A stretch of 64,000 bases of DNA from Clostridium bovifaecis (GTDB taxonomy: Bacteria > Bacillota > Clostridia > Clostridiales > Clostridiaceae). Positions 1-8,750 of the stretch are shown here, piece after piece. The notes beneath the pieces were generated by a model, which saw only the letters and a program-made list of their open reading frames with translations, had not been told where the DNA came from and ran no database searches. The stretch covers positions 837,249 through 901,248 of the forward strand of contig CP046522.1 in assembly GCA_009738435.1 (NCBI GenBank), read 5' to 3'. The position numbers and the translations under genes were made by a program. Position 1 is the stretch's first letter. Each line of letters begins with the position of its first letter.

Positions 1-300
1 TTAGTTGTATATAAAATAAACTCTTCATCCTAAATTAATAGGACGAAGAGTAACCCCCGCGGTACCACCTATGTTTATATAAAAATATACACTCGAATAT
101 AATACGGACAGTAAAGTCGATATTACTTCCTTTTTAACGGTAGGATTCCGGTTAATTCTACTTTCTTTTGGATTTCCATTAACAGCTCCGTGGCTACATT
201 CTATATACCTATCATGGGAAATTTACACCATCATTCCCTCTCTGAATTTCTAGAATATATATACTCCTCCACATCAAGGCTTGTAATTTTTTTTACTTTA
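1..300 (-). promoter_or_regulatory. T-box riboswitch leader (tRNA-sensing), minus strand
   Basis: Read on the minus strand, positions 70-57 carry the T-box sequence (AGGTGGTACCGCGG) that pairs with the acceptor end of uncharged tRNA. It is followed by a ten-pair terminator stem (50-41 with 30-21, one G-U pair) and a U-rich tail. The AG-bulge/distal loop of stem I (GAGAGGGA, GGTG) lies near 245-205. The controlled gene is left of position 1, most likely an aminoacyl-tRNA synthetase or an amino-acid transport or biosynthesis gene. I could not settle the specifier codon, so the amino acid is not named. Confidence 0.92.
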
Positions 301-305
301 GAAAT

Positions 306-334
306 ATTTTATATAATTAAAATCCAGTTGTCAA
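306..334 (-). promoter_or_regulatory. Sigma-A promoter of the T-box transcript
   Basis: On the minus strand TTGACA (334-329) and TAAAAT (311-306) are separated by exactly 17 bases. Transcription would start near 299, just upstream of the T-box leader, which supports both calls. Confidence 0.75.
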
Positions 335-476
335 GAAAAATGAGAAAATTTACAACATTTAAAATATGATGGAGTAAGTTTTGATGAAAAGTAAATTTGA
401 ATTGTTTTTAGAATATAAAGGATTTACAATATAATTTACGGGAAAACTAAGGTTAGCAATAATGGGAGGCGATATT

Positions 477-1226
477 GTGATTAAAGACATTGACTCAAAG
501 GTTCTCCAAAGTTTAAATAAATCAGAGTTTGAAGTTTTAACCTATATATCTAACAATGTGGATAAAGTTAGCAAAATAAACATAGCTGATTTAGCAAAGG
601 ATACCTATGTATCCACAACCACTATTATAAGATTGTGTAAAAAGCTTGGATACTCTGGCTTTACAGAGCTTAAGTATGAGTTGAAAAAGGCTAGCAGGGA
701 AAAATCCAAGATAGAAGAGCTGAACTATGATGAGATAATAAAAAAGCGTTTATTTGACATAGAAAAGACAAGTAGATTAATTAATTTTGACACAATAGAT
801 AATATTATTGAATTAATATCGAAAAAAAAGATACATTTTTTTGGCAAAGGATTATCTAATATTGCATGTGAATATATAACTAATCAATTTTTATTGGTTA
901 ATCTATTAGCTATAAATCATTCAAATACACATATTGCTTATCTATATGCTGATAAAATGAATGATGAGGATATAGTATTTGTTCTATCTTTAAGTGGGGA
1001 AACAGAGCAGCCAATAAGGCTTGCTAGAATTGCAAAGTCGAGAGGCGCTGCAGTAGTATCTGTCACTAGCATGGGAATGAATACTTTAGCTAAGATTGCT
1101 GACATAAATCTATACGTACACACAGAAAAGGACGAGAGAGTTGAATTTGATAATATGTCTAGAGCACCAGTACTAATGTTATTCCAAGTAATTTTAGATA
1201 TGTATATAAATAAATATATGTTTTAA
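477..1226 (+). CDS. RpiR/MurR-family transcriptional regulator (HTH + SIS)
   Basis: Sugar-phosphate-sensing DNA-binding regulator of about 249 residues. An N-terminal RpiR-type helix-turn-helix (about residues 10-75, with VSTTTIIRLCKKLGYSGF) is followed by a sugar isomerase (SIS) domain (about 115-235, with FFGKGLSN and LSLSGETEQPI). I chose GTG at 477 because a GGAGG site at 465-469 ends seven bases before it; an in-frame ATG at 462 overlaps that site and is a poorer start. The gene sits just before the phospho-alpha-glucosidase and PTS genes, so it probably controls their expression in response to a phosphorylated sugar. Whether it activates or represses cannot be told from sequence. A weak promoter (TTTAGA 407-412, TATAAT 430-435) lies upstream. 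Confidence 0.85.
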   Translation: MIKDIDSKVLQSLNKSEFEVLTYISNNVDKVSKINIADLAKDTYVSTTTIIRLCKKLGYSGFTELKYELKKASREKSKIEELNYDEIIKKRLFDIEKTSRLINFDTIDNIIELISKKKIHFFGKGLSNIACEYITNQFLLVNLLAINHSNTHIAYLYADKMNDEDIVFVLSLSGETEQPIRLARIAKSRGAAVVSVTSMGMNTLAKIADINLYVHTEKDERVEFDNMSRAPVLMLFQVILDMYINKYMF

Positions 1227-1273
1227 GAAATTGTGGATGAATTATGATTTTGAAAACATATTCTAAAAAGTGA

Positions 1274-1307
1274 AAGGCTATTGGGCTGATAAAGGCTCAA
1301 TAGCCTT
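1274..1307 (+). terminator. Stem-loop after the rpiR-type gene
   Basis: A ten-base perfect inverted repeat (AAGGCTATTG 1274-1283, CAATAGCCTT 1298-1307) follows the regulator. No good T-run follows, so it may be a weak terminator or an RNA-processing hairpin. Confidence 0.4.
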
Positions 1308-1325
1308 ATGTACTTTTGTACATAA
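1306..1325. promoter_or_regulatory. Candidate operator palindrome TTATGTAC-N4-GTACATAA
   Basis: A perfect 8+4+8 inverted repeat, followed at once by another ATGTAC half-site (1326-1331). It lies between the RpiR-type regulator and the genes it probably controls, as expected of an operator. The assignment to this regulator is inference. Confidence 0.35.
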
Positions 1326-1493
1326 AATGTACTTGCATACAAAGAGAGAAGCTAGACACTAAGTCCCTGAAAAGGCTTTCACGTTGTCGAAATATGTTAT
1401 AGAATAACCTTACAGAAAAGAACAACACATTAAAAACTGATTATTTACAAGAATTGATTATATAAACTAGAGATGAATTAGGAGGGTTTAAAT

Positions 1494-2816
1494 ATGAAAA
1501 GATATAATATTGTATTAGTTGGTGGAGGAAGTACATGGACGCCAGGACTACTTCAAAGTTTAACAAAGAAGAAGGAAGAATTTCCATTAGCTCGTTTAGT
1601 AATGTATGATATAAATGCAAAACGTCAAGAAGTTATAGGAGAGTTTGCAAAAATTTTATTCAGAGAAAAGTATCCAGAATTAGATTTTGAATATACAACA
1701 GACGAAGAAGTAGCTTTTAAGGATGTAGATTTTGTTTTTTGCCAAATGAGAACAGGTGGATACGAAATGAGAGAAAAGGATGAAAAGATTCCACTAAGTC
1801 TTGGAGCAATTGGTCAAGAAACTTGTGGAGCAGGTGGATTTGCTTACGGTATGAGATCTATAAGAGATATGATCGAACTAATCAATAATGTTCGTAAGTA
1901 TTCACCAGAAGCTTGGATATTAAACTATACAAATCCAGCAGCTATAGTAGCCGAAGCGGTAAATAGAGCTTTTCCGGAAGATAAGAGAATTTTAAATATC
2001 TGTGATCAGCCAGTAAATCTATTACGTTCATACGGAAGATTGCTAGGAATGGATCCATATGAATTTGAACCAATATACTTTGGATTAAATCACTTTGGAT
2101 GGTTTACTCACCTTTATGATAAAGATGGAAATGACTTAGTTCCAAAGATAAAAGAAATAGTAAAAGAACGTGGATTTAAACCTGCTGATGCAGAGCAAAG
2201 AGATCAATCTTGGTTGGACACTTATGCAATTGTTGAAGATATGTTAAAGGACTTCCCAGATTATCTTCCAAACACTTATCTTCAATACTACTACTATCCA
2301 GAATATAAACTTAAGAAATTAAATCCAGACTATACTCGTGCTAATGAGGTAATGAATGGTAGAGAAAAAAGAGTCTTTGAAGAGTGCAGACGTATTGCAA
2401 AGATGGGAACGACAGAAGGTTCAGCAGTAGTACACAATGATGCCCATGGAGATATGATTGTTGAGGTAGCTGAATCTATAGCACACAACAGAAATAAAAT
2501 CTATATTATCATCACAGAAAATAATGGTTTAGTAGCAAATGTACAAGATGATGCCATGGTAGAGGTTGCAGCAACTTTAGGAGCAAATGGACCAAGACCA
2601 ATGGGAGTAGGTAAGATAGGTACTTTCTATAAAGGTATGATGGAGCAACAAATGGCTTATGAAAAATTAACAGTTGATGCATATTTTGAAGGATCATACA
2701 ACAAGGCATTACAGGCCTTAACATTAAATAGAACAATAGTTGATGCTAAAAAAGCTCGTAAGATATTAGATGCATTAATTGAAGCTAATAAAGAATACTG
2801 GCCGGAATTAAAATAA
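1494..2816 (+). CDS. malH: 6-phospho-alpha-glucosidase (glycoside hydrolase family 4)
   Basis: Cytoplasmic enzyme of 440 residues that hydrolyses maltose-6'-phosphate and related 6-phospho-alpha-glucosides by the NAD+- and Mn2+-dependent redox-elimination mechanism of family GH4. Visible are the N-terminal NAD-binding glycine motif (VGGGSTWTPG, residues 8-17), GQETCGAGG, the metal-binding Cys170 in NICDQP and His200 in GLNHFGW. The sequence follows Bacillus GlvA/MalA and clostridial MalH along its whole length, and the length is normal. It is preceded by GGAGGG and lies 29 bases before the PTS permease gene, so imported phosphorylated sugar would be its substrate. The symbol follows clostridial usage; glvA or malA would be the Bacillus name. 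Confidence 0.9.
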   Translation: MKRYNIVLVGGGSTWTPGLLQSLTKKKEEFPLARLVMYDINAKRQEVIGEFAKILFREKYPELDFEYTTDEEVAFKDVDFVFCQMRTGGYEMREKDEKIPLSLGAIGQETCGAGGFAYGMRSIRDMIELINNVRKYSPEAWILNYTNPAAIVAEAVNRAFPEDKRILNICDQPVNLLRSYGRLLGMDPYEFEPIYFGLNHFGWFTHLYDKDGNDLVPKIKEIVKERGFKPADAEQRDQSWLDTYAIVEDMLKDFPDYLPNTYLQYYYYPEYKLKKLNPDYTRANEVMNGREKRVFEECRRIAKMGTTEGSAVVHNDAHGDMIVEVAESIAHNRNKIYIIITENNGLVANVQDDAMVEVAATLGANGPRPMGVGKIGTFYKGMMEQQMAYEKLTVDAYFEGSYNKALQALTLNRTIVDAKKARKILDALIEANKEYWPELK

Positions 2817-2845
2817 ATTAAACCAAAGAAAAGGGGGAAAAGTAT

Positions 2846-4405
2846 ATGAGTCAAAAGTGGAAAGATTACTTTCAACAATTAGGGACTTCATTCATGCTTC
2901 CAATTTCCTTATTGGCAGCAACAGGTATATTTTTAGGATTAGCAGCTGCATCTGCTAATCCTCAGATTCAAGAAATAGCACCATTCCTAGCTTCAGGTTC
3001 TGTAATGTATGTTACACAGCTAATTCGTAAGATAGCAGGTATTTTATTTGGAAACATTCCACTGCTATTTGCTATATCACTATCTCTTGGAATGGCTAAG
3101 AAGGAAAAACCTATTGCAGCCTTTGCAGGGGTAATAGGATTCTTAGTATTCAACAGAAGTATGATGTATGTCTTAGAAAATACAGGACTTCAGCTTAGCG
3201 CTGTAGGTGATGTATTAGGAATGAAGACGGTTAACATGGACGCTTTAGGTGGTATTTTAGTAGGTTTAGTTACTGCAGCGATTCACAACAAGTACTACAA
3301 TATAAAATTACCAGATGCTATTGCCTTCTTTGGAGGTAAACGTTTCGTAGCCATAGCTGTAACTGTTGTATTCACTATTTTAGGGCAGATTGTTCCATTT
3401 GTATGGGCACCAGTAAGTGGAGCTATTACAGCTGTTGGTACTTCAATAATGAAGCTTGGGTACTTTGGTACTTTCTTATTTGGATTATTGGAAAGAGCAT
3501 TACTACCTTTTGGATTACATCACATTTTGAACTCATTAGCTCGTACTACGGAAATAGGCGGAATTGCTCAATTTGGACAGGAAACAGTTTCAGGAGCATT
3601 ACTAATATTTAATAAATTCTTAGAAACAGGTGCAGTACCAGATAATATGGAGATTACTGAGGTTACAAGATTCTTGGCTCAAGGTAAAATACCAATGATG
3701 GTATTTGGTATGCCAGCAGCAGCCTTAGCAATGTACAGAACAGCAGATGATTCTAAGAAAGCAATAGTTAAGCCACTATTGTTAGCAGGAGCACTAGCAG
3801 CGTTTACAACAGGAATAACAGAGCCGTTAGAGTTTTCATTCTTATTTGTTGCACCAATGTTATATGCTTTCCACGCAGTTATGGCAGGGTTATCCTTTAT
3901 GTTAGCCCATGTGGTGGGAGCAGCAATTGGTAATACTCAAGGTGGAGTTATAGACCTATTGGTATTCGGTGCATTACAACCAAATTCTAAATGGTATATG
4001 ATTGTTTTAATAGGTCTTGTTTATGCAGTTATATACTACAATGTGTTTAAGTGGGCTATATTGAAGTTCAACTTTGCTACTCCTGGAAGAGAGAGAGAAG
4101 CTTTAGAAGAGACTGCAAAACCTATAAATACAAAGGATAATAAAAATGATGATACTTTAGCAGAGCAAATTATCAAAGGTTTAGGTGGAAAAGAAAATAT
4201 CCTTGCAGTAGAAAATTGCTTTACTCGTTTAAGAGTTGATATTGCTGATATGAAAAGAGTTGACGAAAAAATCCTTAAAGCGACAGGAGCAAGCGGGATT
4301 ATTAAACCAAATCCAAATCATGTTCAAGTGGTTTATGGTCCAAAAGTAACTCACATTAAAGAAATAGTAGACAACAAATTAGAAGAACTAGGCAAAGCAG
4401 TATAG
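2846..4405 (+). CDS. malP: PTS maltose/glucose-type transporter subunit IICB
   Basis: Membrane sugar permease of 519 residues for the phosphotransferase system. The EIIC domain (about 1-415) has ten or so hydrophobic segments and the conserved ITEPLEFSFLF signature. After a charged linker comes an EIIB domain (about 430-519) with the phosphorylated cysteine Cys458 in NCFTRLRVDI. No EIIA domain is attached, so phosphate must come from an EIIA encoded elsewhere, as for clostridial MalP. Directly downstream of the phospho-alpha-glucosidase gene, it would import maltose or other alpha-glucosides as 6-phosphates. The start is set by a GGGGGAA site just upstream. Confidence 0.88.
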   Translation: MSQKWKDYFQQLGTSFMLPISLLAATGIFLGLAAASANPQIQEIAPFLASGSVMYVTQLIRKIAGILFGNIPLLFAISLSLGMAKKEKPIAAFAGVIGFLVFNRSMMYVLENTGLQLSAVGDVLGMKTVNMDALGGILVGLVTAAIHNKYYNIKLPDAIAFFGGKRFVAIAVTVVFTILGQIVPFVWAPVSGAITAVGTSIMKLGYFGTFLFGLLERALLPFGLHHILNSLARTTEIGGIAQFGQETVSGALLIFNKFLETGAVPDNMEITEVTRFLAQGKIPMMVFGMPAAALAMYRTADDSKKAIVKPLLLAGALAAFTTGITEPLEFSFLFVAPMLYAFHAVMAGLSFMLAHVVGAAIGNTQGGVIDLLVFGALQPNSKWYMIVLIGLVYAVIYYNVFKWAILKFNFATPGREREALEETAKPINTKDNKNDDTLAEQIIKGLGGKENILAVENCFTRLRVDIADMKRVDEKILKATGASGIIKPNPNHVQVVYGPKVTHIKEIVDNKLEELGKAV

Positions 4406-4483
4406 AGTTAAATAAATTTATAAACAAAATAGAAACCATTTAAGGCTCTAAATATCTAATTTAAAAAAATATTCAATAATAGT

Positions 4484-4518
4484 GAAAGGGATATAGTATA
4501 TATACTATGTCCCTTTTT
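4484..4518 (+). terminator. Rho-independent terminator of the maltose operon
   Basis: Long inverted repeat (AAAGGGATATAGTA ... TACTATGTCCCTTT, one G-U pair) followed by a T-run, 80 bases after the PTS gene. Confidence 0.8.
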
Positions 4519-4635
4519 CTGCCTAATCTAGTCTTAAGATCAATTCTAGTATCTAATATATAATTTTCTATTTTATCGGTATTTTATTTTTAAGATATCA
4601 AGCAGCAGCTTTAAGCAACATATTAACAAAGAATA

Positions 4636-4818
4636 ATGCAAAATGAGGTGCAGAGAAAGATGAAGGATAAAGGCTATTATCCAGGATATATAGATGGTAT
4701 ATATGGAGATGACATGAAGGAATATGTAATAAAGTTTAGAAAACATAATAACCTTACTATTAGCCATAACATTGATTATGAATTTTATAAAAAATTAGGT
4801 ATAAGCCTAATTGATTAA
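4636..4818 (+). CDS. Small peptidoglycan-binding-like protein or remnant
   Basis: A 60-residue reading frame resembling one PG_binding_1 unit: VQRKMKDKGYYPGYIDGIYG, then KFRKHNNLTI, as in the family pattern of an N-terminal VQ..L...GYY.G.IDG.YG and KFQ..NGL. There is no signal peptide, catalytic domain or clear ribosome binding site, and an in-frame stop lies four codons upstream. The last part (ISHNIDYEFYKKLGI) also fits the family only loosely. It is most likely the remains of a longer cell-wall-binding protein; it may not be expressed. Confidence 0.4.
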   Translation: MQNEVQRKMKDKGYYPGYIDGIYGDDMKEYVIKFRKHNNLTISHNIDYEFYKKLGISLID

Positions 4819-4944
4819 GATATTTTTATTTTATAAGTTAAATAGCAACAAGCTCTAGATTTAGTAAGTATATGATGATTATGTATTGTATGAGAAAATT
4901 GGATATAATAGCATTATATATAGATGACTAGGAAGGGTTTTAGC

Positions 4945-5634
4945 ATGAGAATCAATAAGTTTATTAGTGAAACGGGTATATGTTCAAGAAGGGAAGCAGA
5001 TTCATATATTCAGGCAAAAAGAGTTACTATAAATGGAGATACTGCAGAGCTTGGCAGCACTGTAGAACCTGGAGACGTTGTAAAAATTGATGGTAAGCAA
5101 ATTGGAAAAAAGAGAAAACAAGTGTACATAGCTTTAAACAAGCCAGTAGGAATCACGAGCACTACTGAAAGGCATGTAAGAGGAAATATTGTTGATTTTG
5201 TTAATCATAAAGAACGTATATTTCCTATAGGCAGACTTGATAAGGACTCCCAAGGATTAATTCTGCTTACTAATGATGGTGATATTGTAAATAAAGTTTT
5301 AAGAGCAGAGAACAATCACGAAAAGGAGTACATTGTAACAGTAGATAAGCCAATTACGGATTCCTTCTTACAGGGAATGGCTAGTGGAGTGCGAATTTTA
5401 GGGACAAAAACTAAGCCTTGCAAGGTAAGACGTGTAAGTGATACGGTATTTAAAATCATACTAACACAGGGACTTAATCGTCAAATTCGAAGGATGTGCC
5501 AGGCATTTGGGTATAAGGTAGTTAAGTTGAAGCGTATTAGAATCATGAATATTAAGCTAGGTGGATTAAAAATTGGAGAGTGGAGAAATTTGACTAGCTC
5601 CGAATTAAATGAACTAATGAAACTAATAGAATAA
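4945..5634 (+). CDS. rluF: 23S rRNA pseudouridine synthase RluF
   Basis: RsuA/RluB/E/F family enzyme of about 229 residues that makes a pseudouridine in 23S rRNA (position 2604 in E. coli numbering). It has an N-terminal S4 RNA-binding domain ([19 protein letters not shown]) and the catalytic motif [10 protein letters not shown] with Asp99; the C-terminal [10 protein letters not shown] motif is typical. ATG 4945 is taken as start because AGGAAGGG (4930-4937) precedes it at normal distance; an in-frame ATG at 4924 has no site. It appears to stand alone. Confidence 0.88.
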   Translation: MRINKFISETGICSRREADSYIQAKRVTINGDTAELGSTVEPGDVVKIDGKQIGKKRKQVYIALNKPVGITSTTERHVRGNIVDFVNHKERIFPIGRLDKDSQGLILLTNDGDIVNKVLRAENNHEKEYIVTVDKPITDSFLQGMASGVRILGTKTKPCKVRRVSDTVFKIILTQGLNRQIRRMCQAFGYKVVKLKRIRIMNIKLGGLKIGEWRNLTSSELNELMKLIE

Positions 5635-5793
5635 ACAGATTTCTAAGTTTTAGATGGAGTTTTTATCTAGAGACGCAGCTGACGTTATACATAGTATAAG
5701 AACTCTAATTTGTTAAAGCAAAAGAGCTTTAGTATCTCCAACTTTGGAGAAGTGGAAGTCTTACGGCAGATAGTCATCGGATAAAAAAATATG

Positions 5794-5823
5794 TTGACAC
5801 AGTATTCCTATATGACCTATAAT
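5794..5823 (+). promoter_or_regulatory. Sigma-A promoter of the S-box operon
   Basis: TTGACA (5794-5799) and TATAAT (5818-5823), 18 bases apart, about 45 bases before the riboswitch. The stretch 5635-5790 before it holds only short hairpins and no gene that I can recognise. Confidence 0.75.
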
Positions 5824-5863
5824 AATCACAACAAAACCAATGATTGTTTTATAAAAATTTCAT

Positions 5864-5972
5864 ATTCTTATCAAGAGAGGCGGAGGGACTGGCCCAATGA
5901 AGCCCAGCAACCAGCAAAATTTTTTGCAAGGTGCTAATTCCAGCAGGGGAACCTGAGAGATAAGAGAGTACG
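5864..5972 (+). promoter_or_regulatory. SAM-I riboswitch (S-box leader)
   Basis: It has the conserved S-box core: P1 strand CTTATCAAGAG, GGCGGAGGGACTGGCCC, ATGAAGCCCAGCAACC, AAGGTGCTAATTCC, GGGAACCTGAGAGATAAGAG. S-adenosylmethionine binding favours the terminator at 5984-6014, so the transporter genes downstream should be on when methionine/SAM is scarce. Confidence 0.95.
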
Positions 5973-5983
5973 CGTGTTAACCA

Positions 5984-6014
5984 AACCTCTTCTTATGAAG
6001 AGGTTATTTTTTTT
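5984..6014 (+). terminator. Intrinsic terminator of the SAM-I riboswitch
   Basis: Nine-pair stem AACCTCTTC / GAAGAGGTT with a four-base loop, then an uninterrupted T-run, between the S-box and the first gene. Confidence 0.9.
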
Positions 6015-6084
6015 ACCAAGGGGGCTTTTCAAATTAAAACAATGAAGTATTAATTCGCTAAACTACTAAAGAGGGGGAAGAAAG

Positions 6085-7081
6085 ATGAAAAGTAAATTAA
6101 AAAAGTTAGGCGTTGGATTGGTGGCTGGAATTCTAGCCATAGGTGCTGTTGAGTGTTCAGGCAAAAAAGAAGCTAAGGTTGGTGAAGGTAAGCCAAAGGA
6201 AATTCGATTAGATTTTGCTACCTACAATATTGAAAGTTTAGTATTAAAAGAAAAGGGATGGATAGAAGAAGAGTTCAAAAATGATGATATTAAGATATCC
6301 TTTGTTGAGAGTCAAGGGAGCAACAAATCTTTGGAGTTTTTAAAAAGTAATTCTATTGATTTTGGATCCACTGCAGGAGCAGCTGCTTTGATTGCAAAAG
6401 CAAAGGGAGCTCCAATTCAAGGTATATGTATATTCTAAACCAGAATGGGCTGCACTAGTCACAACAAAAGATTCTGAGATTAAATCTGTAAAAGATTTAA
6501 AAGGAAAGAAAGTAGCTGCAACCATAGGAACAGACCCTTATATTTTCTTGCTTAGAGCACTAAATGAAGTAGGACTTGGGAAAGATGATATAGAATTTGT
6601 TCCCTTACAACACGCAGATGGTGCGGCAGCTTTAGTATCTGGACAGGTAGATGCATGGGCAGGATTAGATCCTCATATTGCAAGGGTAGAAGTGGAAAAT
6701 GGAGCAAAGCTCTTTTATCGTAATGTAGATTTTAACACATATGGTTTCTTAAATGTTAGAGATGAATTTGCAAAGAACTATCCACAGTATGTAGAGAGAG
6801 TAATAAAAGTTTATAATAGGGCAAGAAAATGGATTATTGAAAACCCTGAGGAAGCACAAAAGCTGCTAGAATCACAAGCAAAACTAAAGCCTGAAGTTGC
6901 AAAAATTCAGTTAGAGCGTACAGATTTAAAACATGGAATACCAGGTGAAGCAGAAAAAGGATCATTAATAAAAGCAGCAGAAATCCTTAAAAAAGAAGAT
7001 ATAATTCCATCAAATGTAAATATAGAAAAAATAACTGATGAATTTATAAATGGAAGCTTTGCACAAAATATACTTAAATAA
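6085..7081 (+). pseudogene. ssuA: Sulfonate-type ABC transporter substrate-binding protein, frameshifted
   Basis: The two parts of one SsuA-like lipoprotein lie in different frames: 6085-6438 (signal peptide to ...AKGAPIQ, with stop at 6436-6438) and from about 6420 to 7081 (VYVYSKPEWAALV... to the C-terminus). Joined, they give about 332 residues, normal for the family. The break lies near 6419-6423 (ATTCAAGGTATAT) and fits loss of two bases or gain of one. The protein would capture a sulfonate or other organic sulfur compound outside the cell and deliver it to the permease. The lipobox (AVEC) is weaker than usual. It is first in the S-box-controlled operon. True mutation and sequence error cannot be told apart here. 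Confidence 0.8.
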
Positions 7082-7102
7082 TCGCAGAAGGGGGAGAGGA
7101 GT

Positions 7103-7957
7103 ATGAGTGAACAGGAGCTATATAGTTCAAAAATAGAAGAAGTTTCAGTTTTGATTAAGTCTATAAAAAAAATTGATCATATCAGCAATATAGGATTAGG
7201 GGCTATTTTGCCTATTATATTAGTGATTGCTTGGCAGGTTTTATCAAATATAGGGGTATTCCCTGCGTATCTTTTTCCATCACCTTCAGCAGTAATAAAT
7301 ACTTTAGTTGATCTATTTAAAGAGGGTGAACTTATAGGACACGTTGAAATAACAGCTTACAGGGTGTTAGCAGGTTTTGTTGTAGGAAGCATAGGGGCAA
7401 TAGTCCTTGGTGCAGTCACTGGATATTACAATGTTGTATATAAAATTTTTGATCCTCTTATTCAAGCCTTAAGGGCTATCCCTTCTCTTTCTTGGGTGCC
7501 GCTTTTTATTTTATGGCTGGGAATAGGAGAGGAATCTAAAGTAACTTTAATTGCTGTTGGAGTATTCTTCCCAGTATATCTAAATTGGGTAATGGGCATT
7601 AAGGGGGTAGACCAAAAGTACGTTGAGGTTGGTAAGCTATATCATTTTACAACTATAAAAATCATAAAGCAGATATTACTTCCAGCAGCATTACCATCAC
7701 TACTAACAGGGCTTAGAAGTGGACTAGGTTTAGGTTGGATGTTCGTAGTGGCCGCAGAATTAATGGGGTCAAGTAAGGGACTTGGATATTTAATGGTGTT
7801 TGGACAGAACAACTCCACCCCTGAATTAATAGTAGGTTCTATATTGCTATTTGCAATCCTAGGAAAGATAACAGATGGAGTATTAATATATATTGAAAGA
7901 AGAGTTCTTCATTGGCAGAGCTCTTTTGGAAGGGAGGATAAGAATGTCAGTGCTTGA
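7103..7957 (+). CDS. ssuC: Sulfonate-type ABC transporter permease
   Basis: Integral membrane protein of 284 residues with about six hydrophobic segments and the binding-protein-dependent permease (EAA) signature around residues 180-215 (ILLPAALPSLLTGLRSGLGL). The sequence is of the SsuC/TauC/NitT type. It forms the channel for the binding protein before it and the ATPase after it; its 3' end overlaps the ATPase start by 14 bases. AGGGGGAGAGG upstream sets the start. Control by the S-box suggests sulfur supply, but the exact substrate (alkanesulfonate, taurine or a methionine precursor) cannot be read from sequence. Confidence 0.85.
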   Translation: MSEQELYSSKIEEVSVLIKSIKKIDHISNIGLGAILPIILVIAWQVLSNIGVFPAYLFPSPSAVINTLVDLFKEGELIGHVEITAYRVLAGFVVGSIGAIVLGAVTGYYNVVYKIFDPLIQALRAIPSLSWVPLFILWLGIGEESKVTLIAVGVFFPVYLNWVMGIKGVDQKYVEVGKLYHFTTIKIIKQILLPAALPSLLTGLRSGLGLGWMFVVAAELMGSSKGLGYLMVFGQNNSTPELIVGSILLFAILGKITDGVLIYIERRVLHWQSSFGREDKNVSA

Positions 7958-8663
7958 GGTTGAACAATTATATCGTAATTTTAGTAGTGGTAAAAAGGCC
8001 TTTTATCCTTTGAATTTTCAAGTTAAAAAGAGAGAAATTATAGGAATATTAGGCACCAGCGGCTGCGGCAAAAGTACTCTTTTAAGGGTTTTAGCAGGAT
8101 TAGATGTGGAATACAATGGGGTAATAAAGGTAGATGGACAGGCGCATAGAGGAACCCATGAAAAAATTGGCTTTGTCTTTCAAGAGCCTAGACTTATGCC
8201 TTGGCTAAGAGTAGAGGAAAATGTAGCCTTTGGACTAGAGGGTAAGTATAAATTAACTAAGGCAAATGAATTTTTAAAGCTAGTAGGACTAGAAAGCTAC
8301 TCTAAACACTATCCAAGTGAGCTTTCAGGAGGGATGGCTCAAAGGGTTGCTATAGCTAGAGCATTAGTTACGTCACCAGAAATATTGCTGTTAGATGAAC
8401 CTTTTAGTGCTTTAGATGCTTTTACAAAGATGAATCTTCAAGATTTGCTACTGGATGTATGGGAAAAGTGCAATTCTACTATGATTATAGTAACTCATGA
8501 TATTGATGAAGCATTATACCTATGTAATAGGTTATTTATACTCAGGGGGCATCCGGGAGAATTAGTAGAAGAATTAAAAATAGAGGGTAAAAGACCAAGG
8601 CAGCGTGGGGATTTAAACTTGGCTTCACTAAAATCAAAGATAATAAAAGAACTGCACTTATAG
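7944..8663 (+). CDS. ssuB: Sulfonate-type ABC transporter ATP-binding protein
   Basis: Cytoplasmic ATPase of about 239 residues that powers the SsuC-like permease. Walker A (LGTSGCGKST), the Q-loop (FVFQEPRLMPW), the ABC signature (LSGGMAQRVAIARAL) and Walker B (ILLLDEPFSALD) are all intact; PRLMPW is typical of the nitrate/sulfonate/taurine ATPases. I chose ATG 7944 because GGGAGG lies just upstream and the residues between an earlier ATG at 7893 and 7944 do not resemble the family. It overlaps ssuC by 14 bases, suggesting translational coupling. Confidence 0.87.
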   Translation: MSVLEVEQLYRNFSSGKKAFYPLNFQVKKREIIGILGTSGCGKSTLLRVLAGLDVEYNGVIKVDGQAHRGTHEKIGFVFQEPRLMPWLRVEENVAFGLEGKYKLTKANEFLKLVGLESYSKHYPSELSGGMAQRVAIARALVTSPEILLLDEPFSALDAFTKMNLQDLLLDVWEKCNSTMIIVTHDIDEALYLCNRLFILRGHPGELVEELKIEGKRPRQRGDLNLASLKSKIIKELHL

Positions 8664-8750
8664 ATGAAAACAATAAATATCTCTTATAAATTTCAATATT
8701 GAAATTAGAAATTTTATTATAGGGCAAATTGAGTTTGAAGGGGGATTAAA

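Noticed and set aside
4573..4767. Minus-strand hydrophobic frame overlapping the peptidoglycan-binding-like fragment
   Set aside because: No ribosome binding site; its sequence is a leucine/isoleucine-rich shadow of the plus-strand frame and of an AT-rich gap.
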